A stretch of 64,000 nucleotides of DNA from JAHEJA01 sp965657215. Its GTDB lineage: Bacteria; Pseudomonadota; Alphaproteobacteria; Rhodobacterales; Rhodobacteraceae. This document shows, piece after piece, positions 34,731 through 44,049 of this stretch. Under the pieces are notes generated by a model. That model was not told the origin of the DNA and searched no databases. It saw only the letters and a program-made list of their open reading frames with translations. Each line of letters begins with the position of its first letter. Within the stretch, counting starts at the first letter, position 1. The stretch lies in assembly GCA_965657215.1 (NCBI GenBank), contig CBFHNR010000010.1, positions 30,637 through 94,636 on the forward strand. Direction: 5' to 3'. The position numbers and the translations under genes were made by a program.

Positions 34731-34748
34731 GGCTGCTAGGTCGCAGCC
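34731..34748 (+). other. Short stem-loop between trkH and hfq
   Basis: GGCTGC (34731-34736) pairs with GCAGCC (34743-34748) around TAGGTC. There is no T-run after it, so it is a weak terminator at best; it may sit in the hfq leader. Confidence 0.35.
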
Positions 34749-34792
34749 TGACTAAAGGTCGTGTAACCACATAAGAAAAAAAGGCATACAAA

Positions 34793-35032
34793 ATGGCATC
34801 CGATCGTCAAAACCTTCAAGACGCATTTCTAAACCATGTGCGCAAAACAAAAATTCCTGTCACTGTGTTCCTCATCAACGGCGTTAAATTGCAAGGCGTT
34901 GTGACATGGTTTGACAATTTTTGCATTCTCTTGCGCCGTGACGGACAATCGCAGTTGGTTTATAAACACGCAATTTCAACGATTATGCCATCACAAAGCA
35001 TTTCCCTTTACGAAGGTGAAGATCAGAATTGA
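34793..35032 (+). CDS. hfq: RNA chaperone Hfq
   Basis: This 79-residue protein has the Sm1 motif NHVRKTKIPVTVFLINGVKL and the Sm2 motif QLVYKHAISTIMPS. It forms the hexamer that binds small RNAs and mRNA targets. The short acidic tail (YEGEDQN) resembles other alphaproteobacterial Hfq proteins. The stop codon overlaps the hflX start (TGATG), as in the widespread hfq-hflX pair. It would be the natural partner for the two small-RNA candidates in this window, but nothing here shows that they bind. Confidence 0.97.
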   Translation: MASDRQNLQDAFLNHVRKTKIPVTVFLINGVKLQGVVTWFDNFCILLRRDGQSQLVYKHAISTIMPSQSISLYEGEDQN

Positions 35033-36303
35033 TGGAACATGATAGGGTTGCCACCCGTGCTTGGGTGCTGCATCCCGATATAAAATCCGATCGTGATCGT
35101 CGCAAGGCGGCCCCTGCATTAGAAGAGGCCGTCTCATTGGCGCATGCCCTTCCTAATCTTGAGGTCGTGGATGGCACGATTGTGCCTTTGCCCAAACCGC
35201 AGCCAGGCAAATTGTTTGGCAAGGGCAAGTTGGACGAACTCAAGACGATGTTTCAAGACAATGACATCGAACTTGTCTTGATCGATGGTCCTGTGACGCC
35301 TGTTCAACAACGCAACCTTGAAAAGGAATGGAAGGTCAAAATCCTCGATCGCACGGGTTTGATCCTCGAAATTTTCTCGGATCGGGCGGCGACGCGTGAA
35401 GGTGTGCTTCAGGTGGAAATGGCCGCCTTGACCTATCAGCGGACCCGTTTGGTGCGCGCATGGACCCACCTTGAACGGCAACGCGGCGGATTGGGCTTTG
35501 TTGGTGGTCCGGGCGAGACGCAAATCGAAGCAGACCGCCGCGCCATTGATGAACAGCTTGTGCGCCTGCGCCGTCAGCTGGATAAGGTTGTAAAAACACG
35601 CACATTGCACCGAGCAGCGCGAGCCAAAATTCCCTATCCAATTGTCGCTTTGGTCGGCTATACAAACGCTGGAAAATCCACGCTTTTCAATCGATTGACG
35701 GGCGCAGATGTCATGGCCAAGGATATGCTGTTTGCGACCCTTGATCCGACGATGCGATCCGTCAAACTTGAAAATGGCTTGGATGTTATTTTGTCCGACA
35801 CGGTTGGATTCATCTCTGACCTTCCCACGGAATTGGTCGCGGCCTTTCGCGCCACATTAGAAGAAGTCTTGGCGGCCAATGTCATTTTGCATGTGCGCGA
35901 CATCTCACATGAGGCGACAGAAGAGCAATCAACGGATGTTTTCACCATAATGGAAAACCTTGGGGTGAATGACAAAACCCCCGTGATTGAGGTCTGGAAC
36001 AAGATTGATCGGTTGGACGATGATATCCGCGAGGCGGTTCAAACCAAAGCGGACCGTGATGACGATATCTTTGCGATTTCTGCTATTACTGGGGCAGGGT
36101 TCGATGACCTCTTGGGCGCCATTGCCAAGGCGCTGAATTCAGAAAGCTTTAGTGAGGATGTTCTCATTCCTTACGCCGATGGTAAACGCAGAGCATGGCT
36201 CTATGAGCAAGGCGTCATCCAAGATGAGGCTTCCCAAGACGAGGGAACCTTGTTCACGGTTAATTGGACGGGACTGCAAAAGTCACGCTTTGATCGGCTG
36301 TAG
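35032..36303 (+). CDS. hflX: Ribosome-associated GTPase HflX
   Basis: This 423-residue protein begins with the HflX N-terminal domain (LFGKGKLDELKTMFQDNDIE), has the glycine-rich linker GGLGFVGGPGETQIEADRR, and a GTPase domain with G1 LVGYTNAGKSTLFNRL, G3 SDTVGFISDLP and G4 NKID. HflX splits stalled or idle 70S ribosomes. The ATG at 35032 overlaps the hfq stop codon; the TTG one codon earlier is less likely. The C-terminal end falls 17 bp before the convergent acylase gene. Confidence 0.96.
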   Translation: MEHDRVATRAWVLHPDIKSDRDRRKAAPALEEAVSLAHALPNLEVVDGTIVPLPKPQPGKLFGKGKLDELKTMFQDNDIELVLIDGPVTPVQQRNLEKEWKVKILDRTGLILEIFSDRAATREGVLQVEMAALTYQRTRLVRAWTHLERQRGGLGFVGGPGETQIEADRRAIDEQLVRLRRQLDKVVKTRTLHRAARAKIPYPIVALVGYTNAGKSTLFNRLTGADVMAKDMLFATLDPTMRSVKLENGLDVILSDTVGFISDLPTELVAAFRATLEEVLAANVILHVRDISHEATEEQSTDVFTIMENLGVNDKTPVIEVWNKIDRLDDDIREAVQTKADRDDDIFAISAITGAGFDDLLGAIAKALNSESFSEDVLIPYADGKRRAWLYEQGVIQDEASQDEGTLFTVNWTGLQKSRFDRL

Positions 36304-36319
36304 GTCTGTGTTGATTGGA

Positions 36320-38788
36320 TCACTCGCTCAGTCGGGGTGATATCTTTGTCACCCCAACGGCCGCCGCTCGGGCCAAATCCGCATCCAAGGACATGGGCAC
36401 ATATTCCCCACGCCGCCACAGTTGCCCAAGGTTTTCGTAATACCGTGACAAGAAATGCCCTGATTGACCCGTTGAGGTGATAAAGACAGAGCTATCTGGA
36501 TCAGCGAAATCATAAACACCCCGATACCCCGCCGCATGGACATTTGCAAACGGATCAGGGTCGGTGCCAGATGTTTTCCCGCGCATCAATGTTTGATCAC
36601 CGCCGCTCGTTGATTGGCGAATGTTCACGAAATAGCGCAGCACAGGTACATTGCCGAGGACGGGATGATCTTGTTTGGCCTGATGGGCATCTCCCCAACG
36701 GACCGCATCCACATTTGTTCCTGTGGTTTCCACGATCCAAACAATTGCATCATCAAGAGCAAGGCGCGCGATATCCTGACAGGTTTCTATAGGCGTACTT
36801 TGACGAATATCACACCAGGCTGAAGCACCCTCAATATTGCGAAAAACTCGTTCAATAAACAGCGGCTCAACATTGGTGAAGTTATCGGCAAGCGGGCCAA
36901 GGTCATCGCGGATTAACCGATCCTGAAGGTTGCGCATCCATGCCGCATAAATCAGAGGCTCTGGCATGTGCTCATTCATTTCGCCGTTCCAATCCGCCAA
37001 GAGCGCAAGCGCGGTTTGACGTTGACGGGCTATCGTTCCTTCGGGGGCGGCTTCACCTGTGAACCAAAGATCTTTGGCAACCAATGGCAAAAGGGTGCGC
37101 GCCGCATAGCTGACTGTGTCCAATTGGGCTTCGATAAAGCTTTCTCTTGTGTGGACTTTGCGACCAGACATCAATCGTGCCCAGCGTTGGATGCGTTGAC
37201 TATCCCCCCATTTAAACGAGAAATGGTTTGGAAATTCAGCATCCGTGATTTTGTTATTCGTATTGCCGAGAATACCATCCACGGGATCAATGACATCAGG
37301 TGTTTGGGAATAATCAAAATACCCTTGCCAGCGGTTTTGTGGCATCCAACCAAGGCTCGGCATGCGCCCTTGGGTCACGTGATTTGGATCGCGTTTGGGC
37401 ATTAAACCGATTGCCTTCATTGCGATTGAATTTTGATCGACTAGGGTGATGTTTTGCGCAGGCGCTTGATAGGTTTTTAGCGCCTCTAACGCCTCGCTCA
37501 CAGATTTCGCCTTCATCAATGCGATGCCAGAGCTGAATGATGTGTCTTGATCACTGAGGGCGGACCAGCTGAGCGCAGGCACATGTCCTGTCGGAGTGAC
37601 GGCTGCGAGGTCAAAGGTCTCTGTCGGGAGGATGGGGCCATTCTCACTCCAACGAAGGGTCAGGGTTTGAGGTGTCTCCCCTTTGATGCGAATGATGGAT
37701 TGGCGAGATTTAAACGGAATATACCCGTTTAATCCCTTGTACTCATTTGGATTATTTGGATTAATCTCTTCCATAAGGATGTCTTGATCATCCAGATAGG
37801 ACGAGGTTAATCCCCATCCAATCGACGCACTGCGTCCTGTGAGAACAGCGGGCAGCCCGGGAATAGTTCCCCCAATAACGCCGCCTGTATCCAGCTCCAT
37901 GCGCGCCAGATACCAAATGGTCGGTGCCGTAAGACCGAGGTGGGGATCATTGGCAAGCAGCGTCCCGCCAGCGGCTGAGCGCGCAGGTGCCGCGGCAAAG
38001 GCATTTGACGCACCGGCAAGACCGCGTGGCGCAATCGGTGAAAGGTCCCCAAGTGAAACAGAGGCCACAGCACGCGGCCCCTCAATCGGCATAACACTCG
38101 CATAATCGGGCAGGGCGATAATCCCTTTTCCCGGAACCGTTGGCAAAATATCATCAATCCGTTTTTCATCCCCAAGCTCAAGCGAGGTCTGTACGCGAAT
38201 GACTTCTTCTTTCAAATGCCCGCTCAGCTGCAGGCTCATCAATTTCAAAATTGCCAAACTATCCGCAGGGCTCCACGCCGCAAAAGGGGCAGGGAATAGA
38301 AACATTTCGGGCGCTCCGCGACCCAAAGCGTTTTCATTCACCTCTTGCACGCGTGCATTCACCCCCCGCGCATAAGCCTCAAGGAGGGCAAGCGCCTCAG
38401 GAGTTTGGGCGGACACACTTCGTTGTGACAGCGTATATAAATCAAGACGCCGCAAGAGGCGGTCTACCTCTAGTGTGCGCTCGCCAAAGACTTCGGATAG
38501 GCGGCCTTGAACAGTGCGACGCATCACAAACATTTGCCACAGCCGATCTTGGGCATGCGCGTAGCCGAGGCCAAAAAACACATCTTCATTATTCTCGGCA
38601 AAGATATGGGGCACATTGGCGGTGTCCCGCACGATGTCCACGGGCGAGGTCAAACCATCCAAAGTCATCGCTTTATCATAATCCGGCAAAGACCGTGACG
38701 CGAGATAATACACTCCGAGGCCCCCTAAGACGGCGACAACGATAAGCGTAACAATGAGCCGATAGGTCCAAATAAAGAGCGTGCGCAT
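36320..38788 (-). CDS. Penicillin acylase family protein
   Basis: This 822-residue Ntn hydrolase has an N-terminal membrane helix or uncleaved signal (LIVTLIVVAVLGGLGVYYLA), then the alpha-chain segment VDIVRDTANVPHIFAENNED. At around residue 260 it has the self-cleavage site GLAGASNAF, in which the Ser would become the new N-terminal nucleophile. NDPHLG follows at the usual spacing. Family members hydrolyse amide bonds of penicillins or acyl-homoserine lactones in the periplasm; the substrate here is unknown. The start at 38788 has AGGAC upstream and places Met before the helix; the longer frame to 38827 adds 13 residues. Confidence 0.9.
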   Translation of the reverse strand: MRTLFIWTYRLIVTLIVVAVLGGLGVYYLASRSLPDYDKAMTLDGLTSPVDIVRDTANVPHIFAENNEDVFFGLGYAHAQDRLWQMFVMRRTVQGRLSEVFGERTLEVDRLLRRLDLYTLSQRSVSAQTPEALALLEAYARGVNARVQEVNENALGRGAPEMFLFPAPFAAWSPADSLAILKLMSLQLSGHLKEEVIRVQTSLELGDEKRIDDILPTVPGKGIIALPDYASVMPIEGPRAVASVSLGDLSPIAPRGLAGASNAFAAAPARSAAGGTLLANDPHLGLTAPTIWYLARMELDTGGVIGGTIPGLPAVLTGRSASIGWGLTSSYLDDQDILMEEINPNNPNEYKGLNGYIPFKSRQSIIRIKGETPQTLTLRWSENGPILPTETFDLAAVTPTGHVPALSWSALSDQDTSFSSGIALMKAKSVSEALEALKTYQAPAQNITLVDQNSIAMKAIGLMPKRDPNHVTQGRMPSLGWMPQNRWQGYFDYSQTPDVIDPVDGILGNTNNKITDAEFPNHFSFKWGDSQRIQRWARLMSGRKVHTRESFIEAQLDTVSYAARTLLPLVAKDLWFTGEAAPEGTIARQRQTALALLADWNGEMNEHMPEPLIYAAWMRNLQDRLIRDDLGPLADNFTNVEPLFIERVFRNIEGASAWCDIRQSTPIETCQDIARLALDDAIVWIVETTGTNVDAVRWGDAHQAKQDHPVLGNVPVLRYFVNIRQSTSGGDQTLMRGKTSGTDPDPFANVHAAGYRGVYDFADPDSSVFITSTGQSGHFLSRYYENLGQLWRRGEYVPMSLDADLARAAAVGVTKISPRLSE

Positions 38789-38898
38789 CCAAACGTCCTG
38801 TTTTTCTATATGAATAATCAGTGTCACAACATTGCGGGCTTGCCTAAACTCAAGCCGCGAGTCACAAGTACTAAAAACAGAAAATAAAGGAAATTACG

Positions 38899-39774
38899 AT
38901 GGCAAAAGTTGCATTTTTGGGATTGGGCGTCATGGGCTATCCGATGGCTGGGCATCTTCAAGCGGCTGGTCACGACGTTACGGTTTATAATCGCACGTCT
39001 TCTAAGGCCGAGGCTTGGGTTGGTGAACATGGGGGGGAAATGGCACTGACACCTAAAGAGGCCGCAACAGGATGTGCCATTGTGTTTGCCTGCGTTGGAA
39101 ATGATGATGATCTTCGTTCTGTTTGTTTGGGAGATGAGGGGGCCTTTGCTGGACTAGAGGCGGGTGCCATTTTCGTGGATCACACAACAGTTTCCGCCGC
39201 TGTCACACAGGAACTCTATTCTGTGTCCAAGGATCAGGGTGTGTCCTTTGTCGATGCGCCCATCTCTGGTGGGCAAGCTGGCGCAGAAAATGGGGTGCTA
39301 TCGGTCATGTGTGGTGGTGATCAAACGGCCTATGACACAGTTGCCCCAGTGATTGATGTCTATTCCAAAATTTGCCGTCGTCTTGGCGAGAGCGGAGCCG
39401 GGCAAAAAACCAAGATGTGTAATCAGATTGCGATTGCAGGCTTGGTCCAAGGATTGTCTGAGGCGCTTCATTTTGCGCAGAAATCGGGATTGGACGGAAA
39501 AGACGTCGTGGATGTCATCAGTCAGGGTGCGGCTGGTAGCTGGCAAATGTCCAACCGTTATGAAACGATGCTCGCGGATCATTTTGATCATGGCTTTGCC
39601 GTTGATTGGATGCGCAAAGATTTGGCCATTGTGCTTCAGGCGGCAGAAGACAACGGAGCCAGCCTTCCTGTGACGGCTTTGGTGGATCAATTTTACAAGG
39701 ATGTGCAAAAGCTCGGCGGTGGACGGTGGGATACATCTAGCCTTATCAAACGTTTAAATGCGCTTGAAAACTAG
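38899..39774 (+). CDS. NAD(P)-dependent beta-hydroxyacid dehydrogenase family protein
   Basis: This 291-residue protein opens with the Rossmann loop VAFLGLGVMGYPMAGHLQAAG and carries the family substrate loop FVDAPISGGQAGAENG and the catalytic-Lys segment GAGQKTKMCNQI. It belongs to the 3-hydroxyisobutyrate / tartronate-semialdehyde / succinic-semialdehyde reductase group; the substrate cannot be decided without alignment. AAAGGAAATT precedes the ATG. The gene is monocistronic, divergent from the acylase and followed by the long rne leader. Confidence 0.9.
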   Translation: MAKVAFLGLGVMGYPMAGHLQAAGHDVTVYNRTSSKAEAWVGEHGGEMALTPKEAATGCAIVFACVGNDDDLRSVCLGDEGAFAGLEAGAIFVDHTTVSAAVTQELYSVSKDQGVSFVDAPISGGQAGAENGVLSVMCGGDQTAYDTVAPVIDVYSKICRRLGESGAGQKTKMCNQIAIAGLVQGLSEALHFAQKSGLDGKDVVDVISQGAAGSWQMSNRYETMLADHFDHGFAVDWMRKDLAIVLQAAEDNGASLPVTALVDQFYKDVQKLGGGRWDTSSLIKRLNALEN

Positions 39775-40179
39775 ACCTTTCGGATAAAAACACGGCGAAA
39801 TTGCTTTTCACCATTGTATTTTGCTCTGATCTGTCATTAAGTGAGTGACAGGTCAGTGCCTTTTTAAGGTACTTTAGACCCAGATAGATTTACTGTTTTC
39901 CGCGAAAGCCAGATTTGATCTGACGCCCGGTCAACAGAACCACTTAAAATGTGGTGAATGGAATTGCCCTGTACGCTCAGCGACAGGCCATAAATGGGCA
40001 GTCGTAGCGCAAAGATGCGCACGCTGTCGGAGATGAAACGCGATGAGGCTCGCGAGAGTAAGTTCTAAAAGTGCAGGTGCCATTCGTGGCACTTTCTGCC
40101 GCGCGCCCAACTTCGCCCTAAATAGAAACCTCGTACATAGGTTGTTTGCATCGTCAAACGACATATTGAGTGCGAGCAA
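39775..40179 (+). promoter_or_regulatory. Long 5' leader region of rne with several stem-loops
   Basis: This 405-bp stretch has no gene. It contains a 9-bp stem GATCTGTCA/TGACAGGTC (39828-39854, one G-T pair), a small CCAC/GTGG hairpin near 39940-39954, and a hairpin GTGCCA-TTCG-TGGCAC (40077-40092) with a UUCG tetraloop. RNase E genes elsewhere control themselves through a structured leader; a similar role is inferred here. The exact transcription start is not evident. Confidence 0.45.
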
Positions 40180-42897
40180 ATGGATAATATGGCTAAGAAA
40201 ATGCTTATCGACGCCACCCACTCCGAGGAAACTCGGGTTGTTGTGGTGGATGGAAACAAGGTTGAGGAATTTGACTTTGAATCTGAAAACAAACGCCAGC
40301 TAGCTGGCAACATCTACCTCGCAAAAGTTACGCGCGTAGAACCTTCATTACAGGCTGCTTTTGTAGACTATGGCGGAAATCGTCATGGCTTCTTGGCCTT
40401 TTCTGAAATCCATCCTGATTACTATCAGATTCCGGTCGCTGATCGCGAAGCCTTGATGGAAGAAGAGCGCGCCTATGCAGAAGCACAGCGCCAACAAGAC
40501 GAAGAAGACGAAAAGCCCAAGCGCCCCCGTCGTCGTCGTGGTCGTGCACAATCCGCCAAAAACAATGACGCGGTAGAAGTCAAAGAGCTTCCAGCAGCCG
40601 ATACAACCGGCATGGAAACCATTGATTTGGATGATAGCTCAGATGTGGCTCTAAACGCCGATCTTGAGGATATGGCCTCTTTGGATGCGGTCACGGACAC
40701 ACCAGTTGCGGCAGACGAGCCAGCGGTGGTTGAAGAAACTGCCTCAGAAGAGCAGGACGCCCCAACTGAACAAGCTGAGCCAGACACATCAGAAGAAACG
40801 TCAACAGACGCATCCGAAGATGATGATGCCTCTGATGCGGACGACGAACCTGACAACGGAATAGAATCTGTTGCAGACGATGATGACACAAATGATTTGC
40901 GCCCTGTGCGCAAACACCGTCCTCGCCGTTACAAAATTCAAGAAGTTGTCAAAGTGCGCCAAATCCTTTTGGTGCAAGTTGTCAAAGAAGAGCGCGGCAA
41001 CAAAGGCGCGGCATTGACAACTTATTTGTCGCTTGCTGGTCGCTATTGTGTGCTTATGCCAAATACAGCGCGTGGCGGCGGCATAAGCCGTAAAATCACC
41101 AACGCGGCGGATCGCAAAAAACTAAAAGAAATCGCTCATGAAATCGACGTCCCAACAGGGGCAGGGTTGATCATTCGTACAGCGGGCGCCATGCGCACCA
41201 AAACCGAGATCAAGCGCGATTACGAATATCTTCAACGGTTGTGGGAACAAATCCGCGAACTGACGTTGCAATCCATTGCGCCTGCGAAAATCTATGAAGA
41301 AGGCGATTTGATCAAACGCTCAATCCGTGATCTTTATAATCGCGACATTGACGAGGTTTTGGTCGAAGGCGAACGTGGCTATCGCATTGCCAAAGACTTC
41401 ATGAAAATGATCATGCCAAGTCATGCAAAGAATGTCAAAAATTACTCTGAGGCTCTGCCGCTCTTTGCGCGCTATCAAGTTGAAAGCTACCTCAGCTCTA
41501 TGTTCAACCCTGTTGTTCAGCTGAAATCTGGTGGGTATATCGTCATTGGCGTGACCGAAGCCTTGGTTGCGGTGGATGTGAACTCTGGTCGTGCGACCAA
41601 AGAAGGCTCCATTGAGGAAACCGCTCTGAAAACCAACCTTGAGGCCGCAGAAGAAGTGGCCCGTCAATTGCGCTTGCGCGACTTGGCTGGTTTGATCGTG
41701 ATCGATTTCATCGACATGGACGAGCGTCGCAATAACAATGCGGTCGAAAAGCGGATCAAAGACAAGCTAAAAACCGATCGCGCCCGTATCCAAGTGGGAC
41801 GTATTTCGGGATTTGGCCTCTTGGAAATGAGCCGTCAGCGTTTGCGCCCTGGCATGATCGAGGCAACCACACAGGATTGTCCACATTGTCACGGAACTGG
41901 TTTGATCCGCTCTGATGACAACTTGGCCCTCTCCATTTTGCGCCAACTCGAAGAAGAAGGCGTGCGCCGTCGCTCTCGTGAGGTATTGGTTAAATGTCCT
42001 GTTGGGATTTCTAACTATTTGATGAATCAAAAGCGCGAACATATCGCCCATATCGAAGCGCGCTATGGCTTGTCTGTGCGTGTTGAAGGCGATCCAAGCC
42101 TCGTTAGCCCAGATTTCATCATTGAAAAATTCAAGACAGCGACACGGATTGTTCCTGAACCAACAGCGCCTGTTGTGTCAGTCGATACAATGCTTATGGA
42201 TCAAATCGATGACGAAGCTCTAGAAGCCGAAACAGTGGCTGAAGAGACACCAGAGGTTCAAGATGGTGAGCAGCAACCGAAAAAACGCCGTCGTCGGCGT
42301 CGTCGCCGCAAGGGTGGTCAGCAGGACTCTGTAGAGGGTGCTGAGGGCGAAGCGTCAGTTTCAGAGACAGGTGAAAGTGAAACTCCATCTGAGCCAGTGG
42401 CTGCGGAACAGGAAACACCTGAGCCAGTTGCTGACGCCTCTGAAGAGGCTCCAGCGCCTGCGAAAAAGCCGCGTCGCACACGGTCACGCAAGCCCAAAGC
42501 AGATGCCGTTGTCGAAGAGACAGCGACTGCTGAGGCCGCTGCTGAGAGTGATGCGGGAGAGAAGCCTAGCGCGGAAGAGGTCAAAAGCGAAGAGGTTGTT
42601 GAAAAGCCAAAACGCAAACGCGCACCGCGCAAGACCAAAGCTCAGAAAGAGAAAGAACTGGCAGAGGCGGCCGCGGCTGCAGAAGCGGCACCAGTCGCCG
42701 AGGTTGCGTCAGTTGAACCTGTTGAGGTGGCCGAGGTTGCGCCTGCAGCCGAACCAACGCCTAAGCCAACACCTGAACCAGTTGCGGCACCTGAACCAGT
42801 CGCTGAGCCTGTCATGGCTGAGGTCGTTGTCGAAGAGGCACCAGAGGCCCCCGAAAAGCCGAAGTCTAAACGACGTGGCTGGTGGTCCTTAGGTTAA
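40180..42897 (+). CDS. rne: Ribonuclease E
   Basis: This 905-residue RNase E/G family protein shows an S1 domain at the N-terminus (GNIYLAKVTRVEPSLQAAF; FVDYGGNRHGFLAF) interrupted at residues 105-245 by an acidic, Ser/Asp/Glu-rich insert. The catalytic core has VAVDVNSGRAT and the metal-binding LIVIDFIDMD. The Zn-link is CPHCHGTG, and a disordered C-terminal third alternates Lys/Arg blocks (KKRRRRRRRRKGG) with Pro-Glu-Ala repeats, the degradosome scaffold. The ATG at 40189 (MAKKMLIDATH) matches relatives equally well. A strong terminator follows. Confidence 0.95.
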   Translation: MDNMAKKMLIDATHSEETRVVVVDGNKVEEFDFESENKRQLAGNIYLAKVTRVEPSLQAAFVDYGGNRHGFLAFSEIHPDYYQIPVADREALMEEERAYAEAQRQQDEEDEKPKRPRRRRGRAQSAKNNDAVEVKELPAADTTGMETIDLDDSSDVALNADLEDMASLDAVTDTPVAADEPAVVEETASEEQDAPTEQAEPDTSEETSTDASEDDDASDADDEPDNGIESVADDDDTNDLRPVRKHRPRRYKIQEVVKVRQILLVQVVKEERGNKGAALTTYLSLAGRYCVLMPNTARGGGISRKITNAADRKKLKEIAHEIDVPTGAGLIIRTAGAMRTKTEIKRDYEYLQRLWEQIRELTLQSIAPAKIYEEGDLIKRSIRDLYNRDIDEVLVEGERGYRIAKDFMKMIMPSHAKNVKNYSEALPLFARYQVESYLSSMFNPVVQLKSGGYIVIGVTEALVAVDVNSGRATKEGSIEETALKTNLEAAEEVARQLRLRDLAGLIVIDFIDMDERRNNNAVEKRIKDKLKTDRARIQVGRISGFGLLEMSRQRLRPGMIEATTQDCPHCHGTGLIRSDDNLALSILRQLEEEGVRRRSREVLVKCPVGISNYLMNQKREHIAHIEARYGLSVRVEGDPSLVSPDFIIEKFKTATRIVPEPTAPVVSVDTMLMDQIDDEALEAETVAEETPEVQDGEQQPKKRRRRRRRRKGGQQDSVEGAEGEASVSETGESETPSEPVAAEQETPEPVADASEEAPAPAKKPRRTRSRKPKADAVVEETATAEAAAESDAGEKPSAEEVKSEEVVEKPKRKRAPRKTKAQKEKELAEAAAAAEAAPVAEVASVEPVEVAEVAPAAEPTPKPTPEPVAAPEPVAEPVMAEVVVEEAPEAPEKPKSKRRGWWSLG

Positions 42898-42904
42898 TCA
42901 AAAG

Positions 42905-42930
42905 AACCCGCTTTCGAGCGGGTTTTTTTT
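42905..42930 (+). terminator. Terminator of rne
   Basis: The stem AACCCGCT/AGCGGGTT with a TTCG loop (42905-42924) is followed by a run of T. On the opposite strand the preceding A-rich bases give a weaker terminator for the convergent TusA gene. Confidence 0.9.
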
Positions 42931-43153
42931 ACGTCTTTTCGATTGTGTACTTGGTGACACTGTCTGTCACGTGTTCAGTCGAAACCAAGATATGCCCGCT
43001 TTCATGACAATAATGCGGAACATCAATCACCGCTGCAGGATCATCGGCCAGCAATTCAAGCTGGTCGCCTTTTTCCAAAGCGGCCAATCGCTTGCGTGCC
43101 TTCAGCACAGGGAGGGGGCATAACAGCCCAATTGCATCAAGTTCATAGGTCAT
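42929..43153 (-). CDS. TusA-family sulfurtransferase
   Basis: This 74-residue protein has the SirA/TusA fold signature YELDAIGLLCPLPVLKARKRL, with the sulfur-carrying Cys in the CPLP motif, and DDPAAVIDVPHYC, which has an additional Cys near the usual sulfur-relay region. TusA proteins carry persulfide sulfur for tRNA thiolation, molybdenum cofactor or other sulfur uses. The start at 43153 gives the normal family length; the frame extends to 43189 with 12 extra residues. It is divergent from ccdA, whose start is less than 100 bp away. Confidence 0.88.
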   Translation of the reverse strand: MTYELDAIGLLCPLPVLKARKRLAALEKGDQLELLADDPAAVIDVPHYCHESGHILVSTEHVTDSVTKYTIEKT

Positions 43154-43245
43154 ATCCGTGACATAGGGGCGCAACCGAGCCTTGTCCACAAACTTGTGAT
43201 CATCGGGGTGGTGACGGGGCGGTTTTTATAGATTAGACCCGTGAC

Positions 43246-43992
43246 ATGTTTGGAATCGACTTAATAGATGCAGGCTTGCTTCCTGCGATGCTCGTCGCCT
43301 TGATTGCGGGGATATTGTCCTTTTTGTCGCCCTGTGTGCTTCCTGTGGTGCCGCCTTATCTGGCCTATATGAGCGGGGTCTCATTGGGGGATCTAACAAC
43401 CACACATAAACGATCCGCTATTTTGCCGGCTTTGTTCTTCGTGATGGGCCTATCGACCGTCTTTATTTTGCTTGGATTTACCGCCTCCGCCATTGGTGCG
43501 GCCTTTTTGCAATATCAAGACTCGCTGACCAAGATTGCTGGTGTGACTGTTATGATCTTTGGGGCGCATTTTGTGGGTGTCTACCGAATTGGCTTTTTAG
43601 ATCGCGAGGCGCGCTTGGACACAGGTGATATGGGCGGGTCCGCCTTTGGTGCCTATGTCCTCGGATTGGCCTTTGCCTTTGGTTGGACACCCTGCATCGG
43701 ACCACAATTGGGCGCTATCTTGAGCCTTGCTGCAAGCGAAGCGAATGTGACTAAGGGCACCGTATTGTTGGCCGTCTATGCCTTGGGCTTGGGTATTCCG
43801 TTTCTCTTGGTTGCGGCGTTTATGTCTCGACTAACAGGGGCCATCAATTGGATGAAACGGCACATGGAGCAAATCGAACGCGTCATGGGCCTTTTGCTGT
43901 GGACGATCGGATTGATGATGTTGACAGGCGGCTTTAGTGCCTTTTCCTACTGGTTGCTCGATAATTTCCCAATCCTTGGAAGCTTGGGCTAG
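43246..43992 (+). CDS. ccdA: Cytochrome c biogenesis protein CcdA
   Basis: This 248-residue membrane protein has six helices and the two conserved Cys of the DsbD/CcdA transmembrane domain, in LSFLSPCVLPVVPPYLAYMSG and FGWTPCIGPQLGAIL. It carries reducing equivalents across the inner membrane for cytochrome c maturation. It is placed divergently from a TusA gene. The next gene begins 57 bp later and has no link to cytochrome c biogenesis. Confidence 0.95.
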   Translation: MFGIDLIDAGLLPAMLVALIAGILSFLSPCVLPVVPPYLAYMSGVSLGDLTTTHKRSAILPALFFVMGLSTVFILLGFTASAIGAAFLQYQDSLTKIAGVTVMIFGAHFVGVYRIGFLDREARLDTGDMGGSAFGAYVLGLAFAFGWTPCIGPQLGAILSLAASEANVTKGTVLLAVYALGLGIPFLLVAAFMSRLTGAINWMKRHMEQIERVMGLLLWTIGLMMLTGGFSAFSYWLLDNFPILGSLG

Positions 43993-44049
43993 TCAAGCCT
44001 CGTCAAGCACGGCATAGTTAGGCTTGGGTGGTTTGGTACGGGTACATTT

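Noticed and set aside
40473..40913. Minus-strand Ser-rich frame inside rne
   Set aside because: The repeats mirror the acidic GAA/GAC-rich insert of RNase E on the other strand.
42300..42890. Tandem repeat or mobile sequence in the rne 3' part
   Set aside because: The periodicity reflects Ala/Pro/Glu/Lys-rich disordered protein codons, normal for RNase E scaffolds.
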